DNA from: Phytopythium helicoides
Taxonomy: Eukaryota; Oomycota; Peronosporomycetes; Pythiales; Pythiaceae
Direction: 5' to 3'
DNA: 64,000 nt
NCBI GenBank assembly: GCA_024867545.1
Contig: JANFNE010000001.1
Location: 1,798,001 to 1,862,000, forward strand
The notes under the pieces are model-generated. The model did no database searches and had not been told where the DNA came from. It worked only from the letters and a program-made list of their open reading frames with translations. Each line of letters opens with the position of its first letter. Position 1 is the stretch's first letter. Both the position numbers and the translations under genes were made by a program. Below, in pieces: positions 22,246-32,924 of the stretch.

Positions 22246-22512
22246 CGTGGCAAACGCGTTGCTGGCCCCCAGCTCTGACCGGGTAGCGCAGCGTAAGACC
22301 TAGCAGGGAATAGAGTCACCTATTGCATTGCCAACTCGTTGCGTCCAAACCGTCGATAGAATTGCTGCAGCTACGCTTGTTGTCATCGTGGAGGCGACCT
22401 CCTCCTCATAAAGGTCATCATCACCTCGTCACGAACGAGAGCATTTTGTGGGCCACACCGCATTTCTGCGATCCCGTCTCGAGTATCACCACTTCCAAGC
22501 AAGGCAGCGAAC

Positions 22513-23553
22513 ATGACGACGACGTACCGCGACGATCCTGCGTGGGCGGACGTGCCCAAGGTGCCGCAGGACGACGGGCCGAGCCCGATCGTGAGCATCG
22601 CCTACTCCTCTCGCTGTGCGTGGCGCCTCTCCCGGTCTCTGCGTGCCCTGCAACTGACAGAATGACATGGCGCGGCAGTCACGGACGTGATGGACTGCTT
22701 CCGCGGCGTGCTGCAGACGAGCGAGTTCAGCGCGCGCGCGCTCGCGCTGACGCTGGACGTGATCGACGCCAACCCGGCCAACTACACGGTCTGGTACTTC
22801 CGTCGTCGCTGTCTCGAGGCGCTCGGCTCGGACCTGCACGAGGAGCTGCGCTTCACGCAGCAGATGGCGCTCGAACACCCCAAGAACTATCAGATCTGGC
22901 ACCACCGGCGCGAGATCTGCGCGCGCCTGGGCGACGGCAGCGACGAGAAGCGCTTCACGCGCGCAGCAATTGCTGGCGATTCGAAGAACTACCATGCGTG
23001 GGCTCATCGTCAGTGGGCCATCAAGACCTTTGGGCTGTGGGAAGGAGAGCTCGAAGTTGTCGACGAGCTGTTGGACGAGGACGTGCGCAACAACTCGGCG
23101 TGGAACCACCGCTGGTTCGTGCTCGAGCACACGACGCCGCTGGCGGCCGCCGACCGCGAGCGAGAGGCTCAGTACGCGTTCGACCGCATTGAGCGCGCCG
23201 TGCACAACGAGAGTCCGTGGAACTACCTGCGCGGGCTAGTGGCGGGCTTCGAGACGCACTTCGCGCCAACCCTCGTGCCTAAGCTGCGTGAAACGCTGGA
23301 GAAGACTCCCGACTGCATTTTCGCCGCCGCGCTGCTAGTGGAGCTGTACGCCAAGGGCGACGGCTCCAACACGGCCATCGCCTCGGCTGTCGAGGTGCGT
23401 GGTTTCTTGTCTTTTCTTTAAACTTCGGGCAGGCGCATGATTTTGAAATGTTTCGTGTGTCATCAGGTCGTCGACAAGCTTATGAGCGAGACGGACCGCG
23501 TGCGCAAGCCCTACTGGCAGCTGCGCAAGAAGATGCTGCTAGCCAAGAAGTAG
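22513..23553 (+). CDS. FNTA: Protein farnesyltransferase/geranylgeranyltransferase type I alpha subunit
   Basis: Shared alpha subunit of the cytosolic CaaX prenyltransferases. Three exons (22513-22615, 22679-23394, 23467-23553) give 301 residues with matching phases. The N-terminus has WADVPKVPQDDGPSPIVSIAY followed by DVMDCFRGVL. Five prenyltransferase alpha repeats are visible by their N-x-x-x-W-x-x-R core: NYTVWYFRR, NYQIWHHRR, NYHAWAHRQW, NNSAWNHRWF and NESPWNYLRG. The C-terminal exon ends KPYWQLRKKMLLAKK. Length is slightly shorter than human FNTA. Confidence 0.93.
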
Positions 23554-23824
23554 GGGGAGAGCAACAAGGTGCTGAATCGACAAAGTTCCCGAAAGAAAGT
23601 GAAAGTGTGTACACATCCGCTTGCACGAACTGAAAACTTGTAAAGATTGAGGGGAACGATTCAACGGGTGGCAATATGCCACGAACCCACCCGCGTCTCG
23701 CAACCCTCGGTCGTCTACAGGCATAAACACATCACGGTAGCAGTCGGTAGATCGGTCGGCGGGCTCGCTCTCGCCCACAACTCGCGTCCAGTCAGGTTTC
23801 CCTTGCTACTCCGCCTGATCAGGA

Positions 23825-26793
23825 CTAAACGTTTGCTGGGAAAGAGCTGACAGTTGCCATGTCCTCGATCTTGCTGCCGTTGACCATAAACTCGAGCTTG
23901 ATGCGCATCGCCACCGGTTTCTGAACACAAAAGTAGTGTTAGATCAACTAAAGCATCTACATGCTGGTCAAAAGCTGAGCCCACCTCGCCCTGCATGGAG
24001 TTCTGAATCTTGACCACCTGAGTAATAATGCCACCATTGTGTGCAGGCAGAGCGTCGCCGCTGGGTGGCTCCATCTTCAACTTGATGTACTTGGGGAACG
24101 CTGCCAGGAAAATAAACTTGTCCACGGGGATTGCAGATCCGTTTCTCGTAGTTGCAGTGATGAATGTGACGGACGGGTCGTCCTTGTTGGGCTTGGTGAT
24201 TTCTAGGTCCACGGTGAGTCCATTTTTCTCGTATGCACGCACAGTCGGGAAAGCGGGAGGTGCAGGCGCCGGTGCCGCAGCAGGGGCTCCGAAATCGAGC
24301 AGTCCCAGCAAATCGGCAGCGTTCGGGGCCGCCACGGGGGCTGGCGCAGCAGCAGGAGCAGGAGCAGCGCTGGGCCCAGTCGAAAAAATGTCAGCAAGCA
24401 GATCAACAGCAGCTGGCGGGGCCGACGTGCCGCTGCTCGTCGACGCGCCAAACGGAGCAGCGGTCGAGCTGGTAGAGGCCGAGCTGCCACCAAAGATGTC
24501 GTCCAGGTCCAGCAGACTTGCCTGCTGCTGTGGCTTCGCAGGAAGCTGCACAGACGACGACGAAGCAGAGGCTGATCCGCTGATTGAGTCATCGCCTAGC
24601 AGATCCGCTGAAGCAGAGAGGGACGACCCACTATCCGCGTTGCGGCTACGAATCTTTGAAGCATCCATCGCTGGCATGGTTGCGAGGATGTCTGGACGCA
24701 GCGAGGCCCACTGAGGCTGACCCAACATGGTATACTCGGTCGCACGCTGCTGAAGCTCTAGCACCATCGACGAGTTGAACGTCTTGATCATCTTGTTCAG
24801 CTGCTGAATCTCATTCGGACTGCGGAAACGCGTCGTGAGTTTTGCCATCGCCGTAAGTGCATAAGCGCGGGTCGTATCGGTGGCAACATGGTGACGCAGG
24901 ATCTTTTGGAATAGCTGAACAATCGTCGACTCGTCAACGCGACTCTTACTTGAGAGCGTCTCCTCCGACGCAGGTGCGTCCAAGAGCAGCAACTGGCTGT
25001 ACTCTCCAATGCACCAGATTCCCACGTGGACGAGCGAAAGCTGCGAAATATCATCATGCAGAGCCCAGAAGAGCTTATGCACAACGTACGCGTGCAGCTC
25101 CGGGTTGCGCTGGATAAGCATGATGAGTGCGCTCGATATCCGCTCGTCAGGCAGCGTCGAGCCTGCGATCGACAGCATGGTGATAAGTGTGTCGATGTGC
25201 CAGCGGTTCGACGGCGCGTATCGGTCGACAGCGTCTACAAATCAAATCGCAAAACGTAAGCCCAACGACATCAAGGAAAAACTAGATAACGCATGACGCA
25301 CCAGCAATCCGCGAGCAGAGCGCAGGCTTCTGCTCATTTGGCGCTACGACCAAGTAGTTCAGCATCTCACGAGCTAACTGTTACACCATAGCCAATTGCA
25401 TACTGTTAGTGAGCTTTGTAAAAGAGCCATTGTAACAATTCATGCACCAAAGTACCGTTTGGATGTTAGACGAGTTCACAAGCGCGTAAATGAGCTCCAG
25501 CGCACGCTGACGGATAGACGTGTCCGGGTCCTTGAGGCAGTCAACAATCGTGTTCGTGTGTCGTTGCACTGCTGCTGCGTCGTCAACCACAACCTTGGAC
25601 AGCGTGTTCAGCGCGACGTAGCGGATGTTGTTGTCACGGTTCAGCAGGAAGCGACCAAGGATGTTGATCGCAAGAACACGGAGACCGCTGTCGCTTTCGA
25701 TCGCCATGATGGTCTGGACACACTCATACAGAATGGCGTTTCCGGCAGTCTTTGCTGTCTCCGTGTTGGTCGCGACCTGAGCAAGCACATCGTTCATAGC
25801 CTCACTGGCATCATCGTTGTTCTTGCCCAGCAAGCGCAGAAGCCGCAAAACAGCAACCTGAAGGAATGGGTCAGCAATGCCGCTCACATCATACTCCGAT
25901 GAGTAACCCATCGACAGCAGGTTGCGTAGGTGGCGCACGAGCTTGGGAACGAGGTCCTTAAAGTATTTGATGTTGTCGGGGTCGATAAGGATAACTTCAG
26001 TGATGAGCTGCACCCCCGAGAGCAGCACGCCATGATTCTTGCTGCGAAGCAAATTCAAAACTGACTCGGAGAAATCTTCGACGAGCTCCGGCACCTTGGA
26101 GAACACGCGAATAGCTGCCAGAGCAGCTTTTTTCTTCAGGTGTTCATTGTCACCGCGGAGATGACGATCAATGTCCATGACAAGATCGCGAGCCATATCA
26201 GCCTAGAACGCAGACGAATTCAATCAGCAAATTGTTCGAGCCCGATTTCTCACAATGGCCTTACCGACGCGACGTTTCCCACGGCTGTAAGCGAGAGACC
26301 AACTGTGAACTGGTTCGGGTTGTTCAAGTCACTGGGAAATTAACATACCACAGCAAGTCAGCCACCAAGGAATCCAAAGCCACTGCAAAAAAAATGTAGT
26401 GCGTACTTCTTCATCGAGTTTGTCACGAGCGTAAGCACGTCCTCCTGGTCTGTAAGCAGCAGAATGAGGCCCTAGAGCCATGCACACATCTAGCGTCAGA
26501 TTATGGCAACAAGCCTTTTCACCCACCAACGCACGCACCAGGTAGCCCATGCGCTTCTCAGCAAAGTAGGGGCTCGCGATGAGCTTGACGCACTCCATCT
26601 GTCCGAAGTGCGACGGGTATCCGAGCATGTGGATGAAGAGCAGCTTGGCCACATTACGGTGGCGGTACTGCTTGTCCTGGTCCTTGAAGGCCGTGCGGAT
26701 GAGCGCGCTCTCCTTGGCGATGACCGCGCGCTCCTCAGCCGCGGTCTTGCACGCGCGCACGCTGCGGATGAGGTCGCGCAGCTTCTGGCTCAT
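23825..26793 (-). CDS. AP1G1: AP-1 complex subunit gamma (gamma-adaptin)
   Basis: Large subunit of the clathrin adaptor AP-1, acting at the trans-Golgi and endosomes. Seven exons on the minus strand: 26793-26539, 26471-26407, 26331-26265, 26202-25456, 25377-25302, 25234-23985 and 23920-23825. They sum to 851 residues with consistent phases. The N-terminus [25 protein letters not shown] and the joined core [18 protein letters not shown]...[13 protein letters not shown] are diagnostic of gamma. The Ala/Pro/Ser-rich hinge (about 24270-24600) contains LLDLDD and DLLGLLDF, resembling clathrin-box motifs. The final ~110 residues form the gamma ear ([10 protein letters not shown]...). An ATTGGCTGAAAT element lies about 290 bp upstream in gene orientation. 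Confidence 0.95.
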
Positions 26794-27586
26794 GGCTGTC
26801 CCTCGCTACTCGCAGGCTTTATGTCGCTTCTTCCGCCTGTCTCGCGGAGCGTTCTTTCCCCTCTGGCTGGTGCTGCAGGCGGCGGGTGAGAGCGGGAGCG
26901 AGCAGCGTGAGAGGAGGACCCGAGGGGGAGCGAAGGAGCACGGGAGCGCGCACCTAGGCAGCGAGGGAGGCGCACGGAGGCGGGAGGGAGGGAGCCGGCT
27001 AGCGTTCGCCCCCGAAGGCGTGCGGGTATCTGACGGCGTGGCAACTCGTGAGAGCATGGCGGTGGATCGGATTTCAGCCAATCGTTGGCGGATTTGGAAG
27101 GGTTTCGGCCAGTAAGAAGAGGGTGGGAAGGGGTTTGGGGCGTTTGATTCGCTGAAAATGGACGGTTTTCAAGACGAGATGCCACGTCGCTGGAGAGAGA
27201 TTTGCGAAAGTAGACCTGATCTATGAGGAAGTAGCGGATGTCGATCTGCAGGATTGATGAAACTGCGATTCTCCATTTGCGTGAGTTGCCTCGAATCCTG
27301 CGTCATGCCTCGCGTCGAACGCAACACGAAGAAGCTACCATGGCGCAACCGCGGAGGAGGGCGAGGTTGTACTCGAGAGAAGCAAATGCGCTTCATTGCA
27401 TATGCGATGTTCGACCAGAGCTAGCTACGCGAGAGTTACGTTGCCAATCAAATCCATCTCTCAGCAAGCTCGTACCTCACATGCAGATGCGTTTGGGCAG
27501 AGCTTCGTCACTTCATGAGATTTGTTGAGCTAGCGCACGTGTCGCTATTAGTTGGCAGCCACAGTTGGTCGGTCCGTCGATGGAGT
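26794..27586. other. Upstream region of gamma-adaptin
   Basis: About 800 bp, very GC-rich near the gene (26880-27010), with a CCAAT element at 27071-27082 and a related TTCGCTGAAAAT at ~27151. No supported gene. Confidence 0.5.
27071..27082 (-). promoter_or_regulatory. CCAAT-type element ATTGGCTGAAAT (minus strand)
   Basis: Exact copy of the 12-mer at 12244, oriented toward the gamma-adaptin gene and 289 bp before its ATG. Confidence 0.5.
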
Positions 27587-27949
27587 CTAGGGACCCTGAG
27601 ATCCGTGCTCGCTGCTGTCGAGATCGACGTGGATGTGCCTCGCTGAAGGCTCTAGCGTCGTGGCGTAGATCGGTGGAGGGTGCGGTATCGCGACTCCCGT
27701 GCTCGCTATTGGCTGCTGTGCAGTCAACGGTGTGCCCTCGTCGATGAGTCCATATTCGAGCATGTCGGCTCTAGTGCCAGCTTCTGGGGCTTCTCGAGCC
27801 GGCGCGTCTTCGGTAGCTGCAGGGGCCGACTGCGGTGACTTCTGCGCCGATGCTGGGTCCTTCGAGAGTCGAGTCGCCTCTTTGGGTTGCCCTTGGTTGC
27901 CTTTGCTGCCACCAGCCTTCGGTATCGCTGTTCTCGTGGGCTCGCTCAT
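27587..27949 (-). CDS. Possible small Pro/Ala/Ser-rich protein
   Basis: A 120-residue open frame starting MSEPTRTAIPKAGGSKGNQG with a composition typical of disordered protein (Ala, Pro, Ser, Glu, Lys) and an ending rich in Asp/His. No family was recognised. The opposite strand is also open. The gene could be real because it lies in an otherwise empty 1.8-kb gap, but evidence is weak. Confidence 0.3.
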   Translation of the reverse strand: MSEPTRTAIPKAGGSKGNQGQPKEATRLSKDPASAQKSPQSAPAATEDAPAREAPEAGTRADMLEYGLIDEGTPLTAQQPIASTGVAIPHPPPIYATTLEPSARHIHVDLDSSEHGSQGP

Positions 27950-28585
27950 GGAAAAGATTGCAAGTGTCGATGCGGCCGTTGATATGAAGCGGCGTTGATT
28001 TGTTTCCAAACTATCGAAAACGAAAGTACGTGTTCGGCGTCAACCTCAACACCAAGTGCTCCGAAAGACGTCAACGATTCGCTGCAGATTCTTGCATTCA
28101 TGCAGCTTGCCTTCCACGTGGTGAAGAGGTTGTCAATTTGTACATCCATTGCAAGTTGAACACTAGCGCACTTCAGCCGTGTGCGAGTCCTGGTAAGACC
28201 TCGACGCTCACACCGAGCGAATTCCACGCCGCACACTGCTCATCGGGTATACTGCGAGCATCAAGCCCACTTCGCATAGAATTGTTCTCCATCGCTCATC
28301 ACGACACTACATTCGCGCATACGTCAAGCATACTGCACCTCGTCAGTGCATCAAGCCGCGTCGCCCTTAACACGCATGATGCCAACCGCATCGAATCGAT
28401 TTGATAGGAAGGAAAATCAAGAGTGATTGTCACCACACTTTCATCTTGGTGTTTGTATGCCTGTTACTTCAACGGCGGTATCGCACTTACCGCGGCCTCC
28501 CACAGTACGTTCATGCGCTTCACCTTCGGATCCTGCCATTGCGGAATCGACCGTCTCAAGCGCTGCCACCTGCCCCGTCACCTCC
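27950..28585. other. Intergenic spacer upstream of GCDH
   Basis: 636 bp without a supported gene. It presumably includes the GCDH promoter; no CCAAT element of the kind seen elsewhere was noticed. Confidence 0.45.
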
Positions 28586-30427
28586 ATGTTCGTCCAGAAG
28601 TCCGTGCGTAGCGCTCCGCGGCTGGCGCGCTCCATGGCCGGCGGCTCCCGCGCTGCGTTCGCGTGGCGCGATCCGCTGCTGCTGGATGAGCAGCTGACGG
28701 ACGAGGAGGCCATGATCAAGGTTCGTCCCGCGCATCTTTTGCGCGTTTGCTGCTGCGGAGAGGAGACTGAGGGCTCTGCGCTCGCAGAAATCGGCCAACG
28801 ACTACTGCCAGGGCAAGCTGCTGCCGCGCATCGTCGAGGCCAACCGCAACGCGACGTTCGACAAGAGCATCATGAAGGAAATGGGCGAAATGGGCTTCCT
28901 AGGACCCACTATCCAGGGCTACGGCTGCGCCGGCGTCGGCTACGTCTCGTACGGCCTGATCGCCAATGCCGTCGAGCAGGTGCGCTTCGGGTGATAGCTC
29001 TGTGATTGTGATCTTCCATTAACTGATGCGTTAATCTAGATTGACAGCGCCTACCGCTCGGCCATGAGCGTGCAGTCGTCGCTCGTCATGCACCCGATCA
29101 ACACGTTCGGCTCGGATGAGCAGAAGGAGAAGGTTCGACCCTTGCGTTCAAGGAATGCAAGTTTATTGGTTGTTAATGATCTTTCTTCACAACAGTATCT
29201 TCCGCGCCTCGCGACTGGAGAACTCATCGGCTGCTTCGGCTTGACGGAGCCCAACCATGGATCAGACCCTGGATCGTGCGTTTCCCTTCTTGCCCTAGCC
29301 TCACGAAGTGGTTTATTGATTGCGAACCATGTCTTGATGCAGGATGGAGAGCCGTGCTCGTCTTCAGGGCGGCAAGTACATTCTGAACGGCTCGAAGAAC
29401 TGGATCACGAACGCGCCGATTGCCGACGTTTTCCTCGTCTGGGCGAAGGACGATGAGGGCGACATTCGCGGCTTCATTCTCGAGAAGGTAAAGTTTGTTT
29501 GGTTGTTGCACAACTGGGACTAGGTCAGGTGACTAATACGGACTTGGCATGTTCAGGATTTCCCCGGTCTGTCTACCCAGTACATCCACGGCAAGGCTGC
29601 GCTGATGGCATCGGCGACGGGCATGGTTCGCCCAACACTGATGCAGCATTGATTCGCACGGCACTAATGAACGGTTACACCTGCAGATTTTCATGGAGGA
29701 TGTTGAAGTGCCGAAGGAAAACATGCTGCCGAAGGTCAAGGGCCTCAAGGTACGGAAGCGCATATCCGTAGCTAACACGCGGATATCTGGTAGCTAACTC
29801 GTTCTCGATACCTCAGGGTCCGTTTACTTGCCTCAACAGTGCGCGCTACGGCATTTCGTGGGGAGCGCTTGGTGCCGCATGTAAGCCTCGTGGTTGGATT
29901 GCAACTCTTTGGCTGCTCCTTTGGTGACCCGTGATTTGTTGTTCAAAGACTCGTGCTACAACATTGCTCGCCAGTACACGCTTGACCGCTCTCAGTTTGG
30001 TGCGCCACTCGCCGCGTACGTTCTGCTCTGCTGTATTTGCCATGACAAAGGTCCAACATTCCAACACTTGGCTATGGGTATCTACAGCAACCAGCTAATC
30101 CAGAAGAAGCTGGCTGACATGGTGACCGAGATCTCGCTCGGTCTGCAGGGCTGCCTGCAGGTCGGCCGCATGCTCGACGCTGGCAAGGCACCAGTGGAGG
30201 TCATCTCTCTCGTGAAGCGCAACTCGTGCGGTAAGGCGCTTGACATCGCGCGTGCTGCTCGCGACATGCTAGGCGGCAACGGTGTGTCGGACGAGTACCA
30301 CGTGATTCGCCATTCCGTGAACCTGGAGGCCGTCAACACCTACGAAGGAACGCACGATGTGCACGCACTCATCCTTGGGCGTGCCATCACGGGCATTCCG
30401 GCGTTTGTTCCTCGTGCGGCTCCTTAG
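28586..30427 (+). CDS. GCDH: Glutaryl-CoA dehydrogenase, mitochondrial
   Basis: FAD-dependent oxidative decarboxylation of glutaryl-CoA to crotonyl-CoA in lysine/tryptophan breakdown. Ten exons: 28586-28720, 28788-28979, 29040-29132, 29196-29275, 29343-29487, 29557-29625, 29687-29749, 29817-29880, 29949-30015 and 30088-30427. They total 415 residues with all phases matching. The N-terminus ([17 protein letters not shown]) resembles a mitochondrial targeting peptide. Family blocks include [58 protein letters not shown] (split over exons), [11 protein letters not shown] and [16 protein letters not shown]. The ending [21 protein letters not shown] is diagnostic; its NTYEGTHD holds the catalytic Glu. 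It is the most intron-dense gene in the window. Confidence 0.95.
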
Positions 30428-32924
30428 ATGGGCTCATACTGGTTCGATGGCCATGTGAGCCTCTTTGTCAATTCGTGTAGCTAGTTTCACTCAAAACGGA
30501 AATACAAGAACTTTCCCATGCCAAGTGGCGTCGTGGTCTGCAACTCCACACACGAAGCTCTAGGGGACACTTTCGCATATCTTTTCAAGTACTTGGTCAT
30601 CATGCATGAGGATTTTGCGCTTGAAAGTTCATGCGTCGCGTCGAATGTATTATTGTAGGAAGGAGTGCATCAAATCCGATGGCTGACGAACCGGATACAA
30701 CAACTGATGGCGCTGACGTACAGGTAGTATTCAGGGTTCAAGGACTAGTTGCGGCGACTTGAGACTATCGATGTCAAAAAGCTTGTGCAGATTGCATCGA
30801 GATTCTGATCGGTGTCGATTCGGGGTTTTATGAACTGTGATACCGACTGCTTCGACTTCTCACGCTTGCCAAGGTCGTTGATGATCTAGTAGTTCAGTAG
30901 CTCTGCCATGCATCGAGGCATTTTTAGCAAAGAGTGCCTACGTAAATCATCTACTCGAGAGGGGCCACACACACACAGCCGGCTGTCACCATCGCGCTAC
31001 TCGAGATTGGAATGCGTTCGCTAACATAGCACACTTGATGAACGCCTGTGCTTCTCCTGGGATGTCAAACGGAGACATGCCCATGTTTCGACTATGGGGA
31101 GATTGGCTCTACGCGTGGCGATGTTCCGCGTTCAGTCTTGCTGTTCGGCAAGTGCCAGTCGGGTGCATGGATCTGTGTCGGCGGCACGTGCCTCGGTTCG
31201 AGGTCCTCGAAGCTCTCGGTTCCGCCTACATCTAAGTGAGTCATCTGCTCGTCTGCCAACGAGTGAGCGTGTCCCAACCCGTGGTGCCTCCTCTCCGTTA
31301 TCCACGGAGGTCTGCAGCCGTTACTTGGCAGTGCTGCGTGCCTCTTACCGTCATTTCACAGCTCTCTACCATTGCTATTCGCGGCAGAGCAGATCTGTAC
31401 AGTGCGAGGCTCGAGTGAGCCGACCCAGGGTGGGAGATTCAAGTCCAGACGCCGGTAGGAGGCTCTGCGGCTCTGTGGACCGGACTGACCAGCGACACAC
31501 GGCAGGAAGTTGCACTGCAACTGAACAACTGGCCCAGACGCATCGAATCTCGATTAATCGGCACCTCTCCATGGTCAGGCCCGGGGGTTTGCACAGTTCA
31601 CTTGGGGCGATCATATCCCGTGCGCTCCGGCTCGATGAATCTTGACTGAGTTCAACGCGGTTCCTTTTTGATTAATGCGATTAACAGGTGGCGGTCACTG
31701 AAGGTACAAGTACAGTAGGTGCTGTGGTCAATTCACTCGCCCTAGATGGGCAGTGCGGTGGGCACGGCGACAGTGCGACACAAGCGCATACGTATACAGT
31801 AATATGACCTTCGATTCCGGTCCCCTCGGTCATCGACGCGCGATTGTGATGTGCTGTGTGCTGCACCACCACCACCACCACACACTCCTCACTGTGCAGC
31901 AAAGTGTATGTTGAGCAAGCTGACATACTTCAGACCCTTGAATGATGAGAAAATCCAGTCGCACAAGGAGGCGCATCCGAATTGGATCCCGGCTGCACTG
32001 CAGCCTGCAAGACCCTGATTCGTTGCGACTTGCACCCGGAACGCACGACAGATTGCCATGGGAACCGTTTGTCCATCAGCTTCACGACACGAGCCGCACC
32101 CCACAAGGACAGCCCCGATCATGGGATCTTCGTTGCGCAAAGCTCGTCGAGCGTTCTCCGCCGAGATTCGTCTGCAGGTGACGCGCGAATCTCGACAAGG
32201 TGCCGCCGATGTATACCATAGAGAGCTTCATATACTCACATCAAGTCAAACGGACAGGCAAGTCGGATGAACTTGACCAAAGTATGCTGCGAAAAATCGA
32301 CTAAGGCGTCCCGGTCTTGTCCATTGCGCGGCCTTTCTGCGCCGGATTGGCTGGGATGAGCAGTTGCCTCGTCATTCTTGAATGCCTCACTTTCATTGGC
32401 TGAAAATGGCGTCGCTCGATTGCGTCTGATCCGTGCTGGAAAGCCTCTTATAATGGATGCGTGCGCCACCCGCTAAAAAATCCAGGCCCCTTTGAAATTG
32501 GCGGATGCTGGCTGCCGGCCTGTCATCGTGGATGAATTCGAAAACTAATGGCGCATCAGTTTTGACAGGACCATCGTACCTACTGGCTCTTTCGCGTGGC
32601 AATGTGCGCTTGACTTGCATAAACTATAGTTTCGCGGATCTTTCCCCGGCCTCCTCGGCTTAGCAAGCCTTGGTAAAATAACCAGGCGACGCGGTTGAGT
32701 GTAAACTACCACCCCCATACAGCGCGCAAGTCACTCGTCCTCTCCCTCTGGTGGCCTCACGACTGTGTCGGCCTCGCTTAGTCGAAAAAGCCGGCGGGTC
32801 CTCACTCGCCAACTCGCCCCGGACCGCCCGCATCGACTAAGGACCGACCCAGCGCGGCTCTCGGCGCCTCGTTTCCCTTTCCTCTGCACTTTCTCCTTAT
32901 CCGCGCGGCCCCCAGGAGCGCACG
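30428..32924. other. Second-longest gene-poor gap
   Basis: 2.5 kb between GCDH and the Ca2+-ATPase. Short frames on both strands are inconsistent and unsupported. It contains a short CAC repeat (~31865-31883) and CCAAT elements at ~32344 and 32395-32406. The last ~200 bp are probably the 5' UTR of the ATPase gene. Confidence 0.5.
32395..32406 (+). promoter_or_regulatory. CCAAT-type element ATTGGCTGAAAA
   Basis: One mismatch from the 12-mer at 12244 and 27071, facing the Ca2+-ATPase gene 530 bp downstream. A second ATTGGCT lies 50 bp earlier. Confidence 0.4.

Noticed and set aside
31380..31460. tRNA-like T-arm sequence (AGATTCAAGTCC)
   Set aside because: No matching acceptor stem, D-arm or anticodon arm could be drawn around it.
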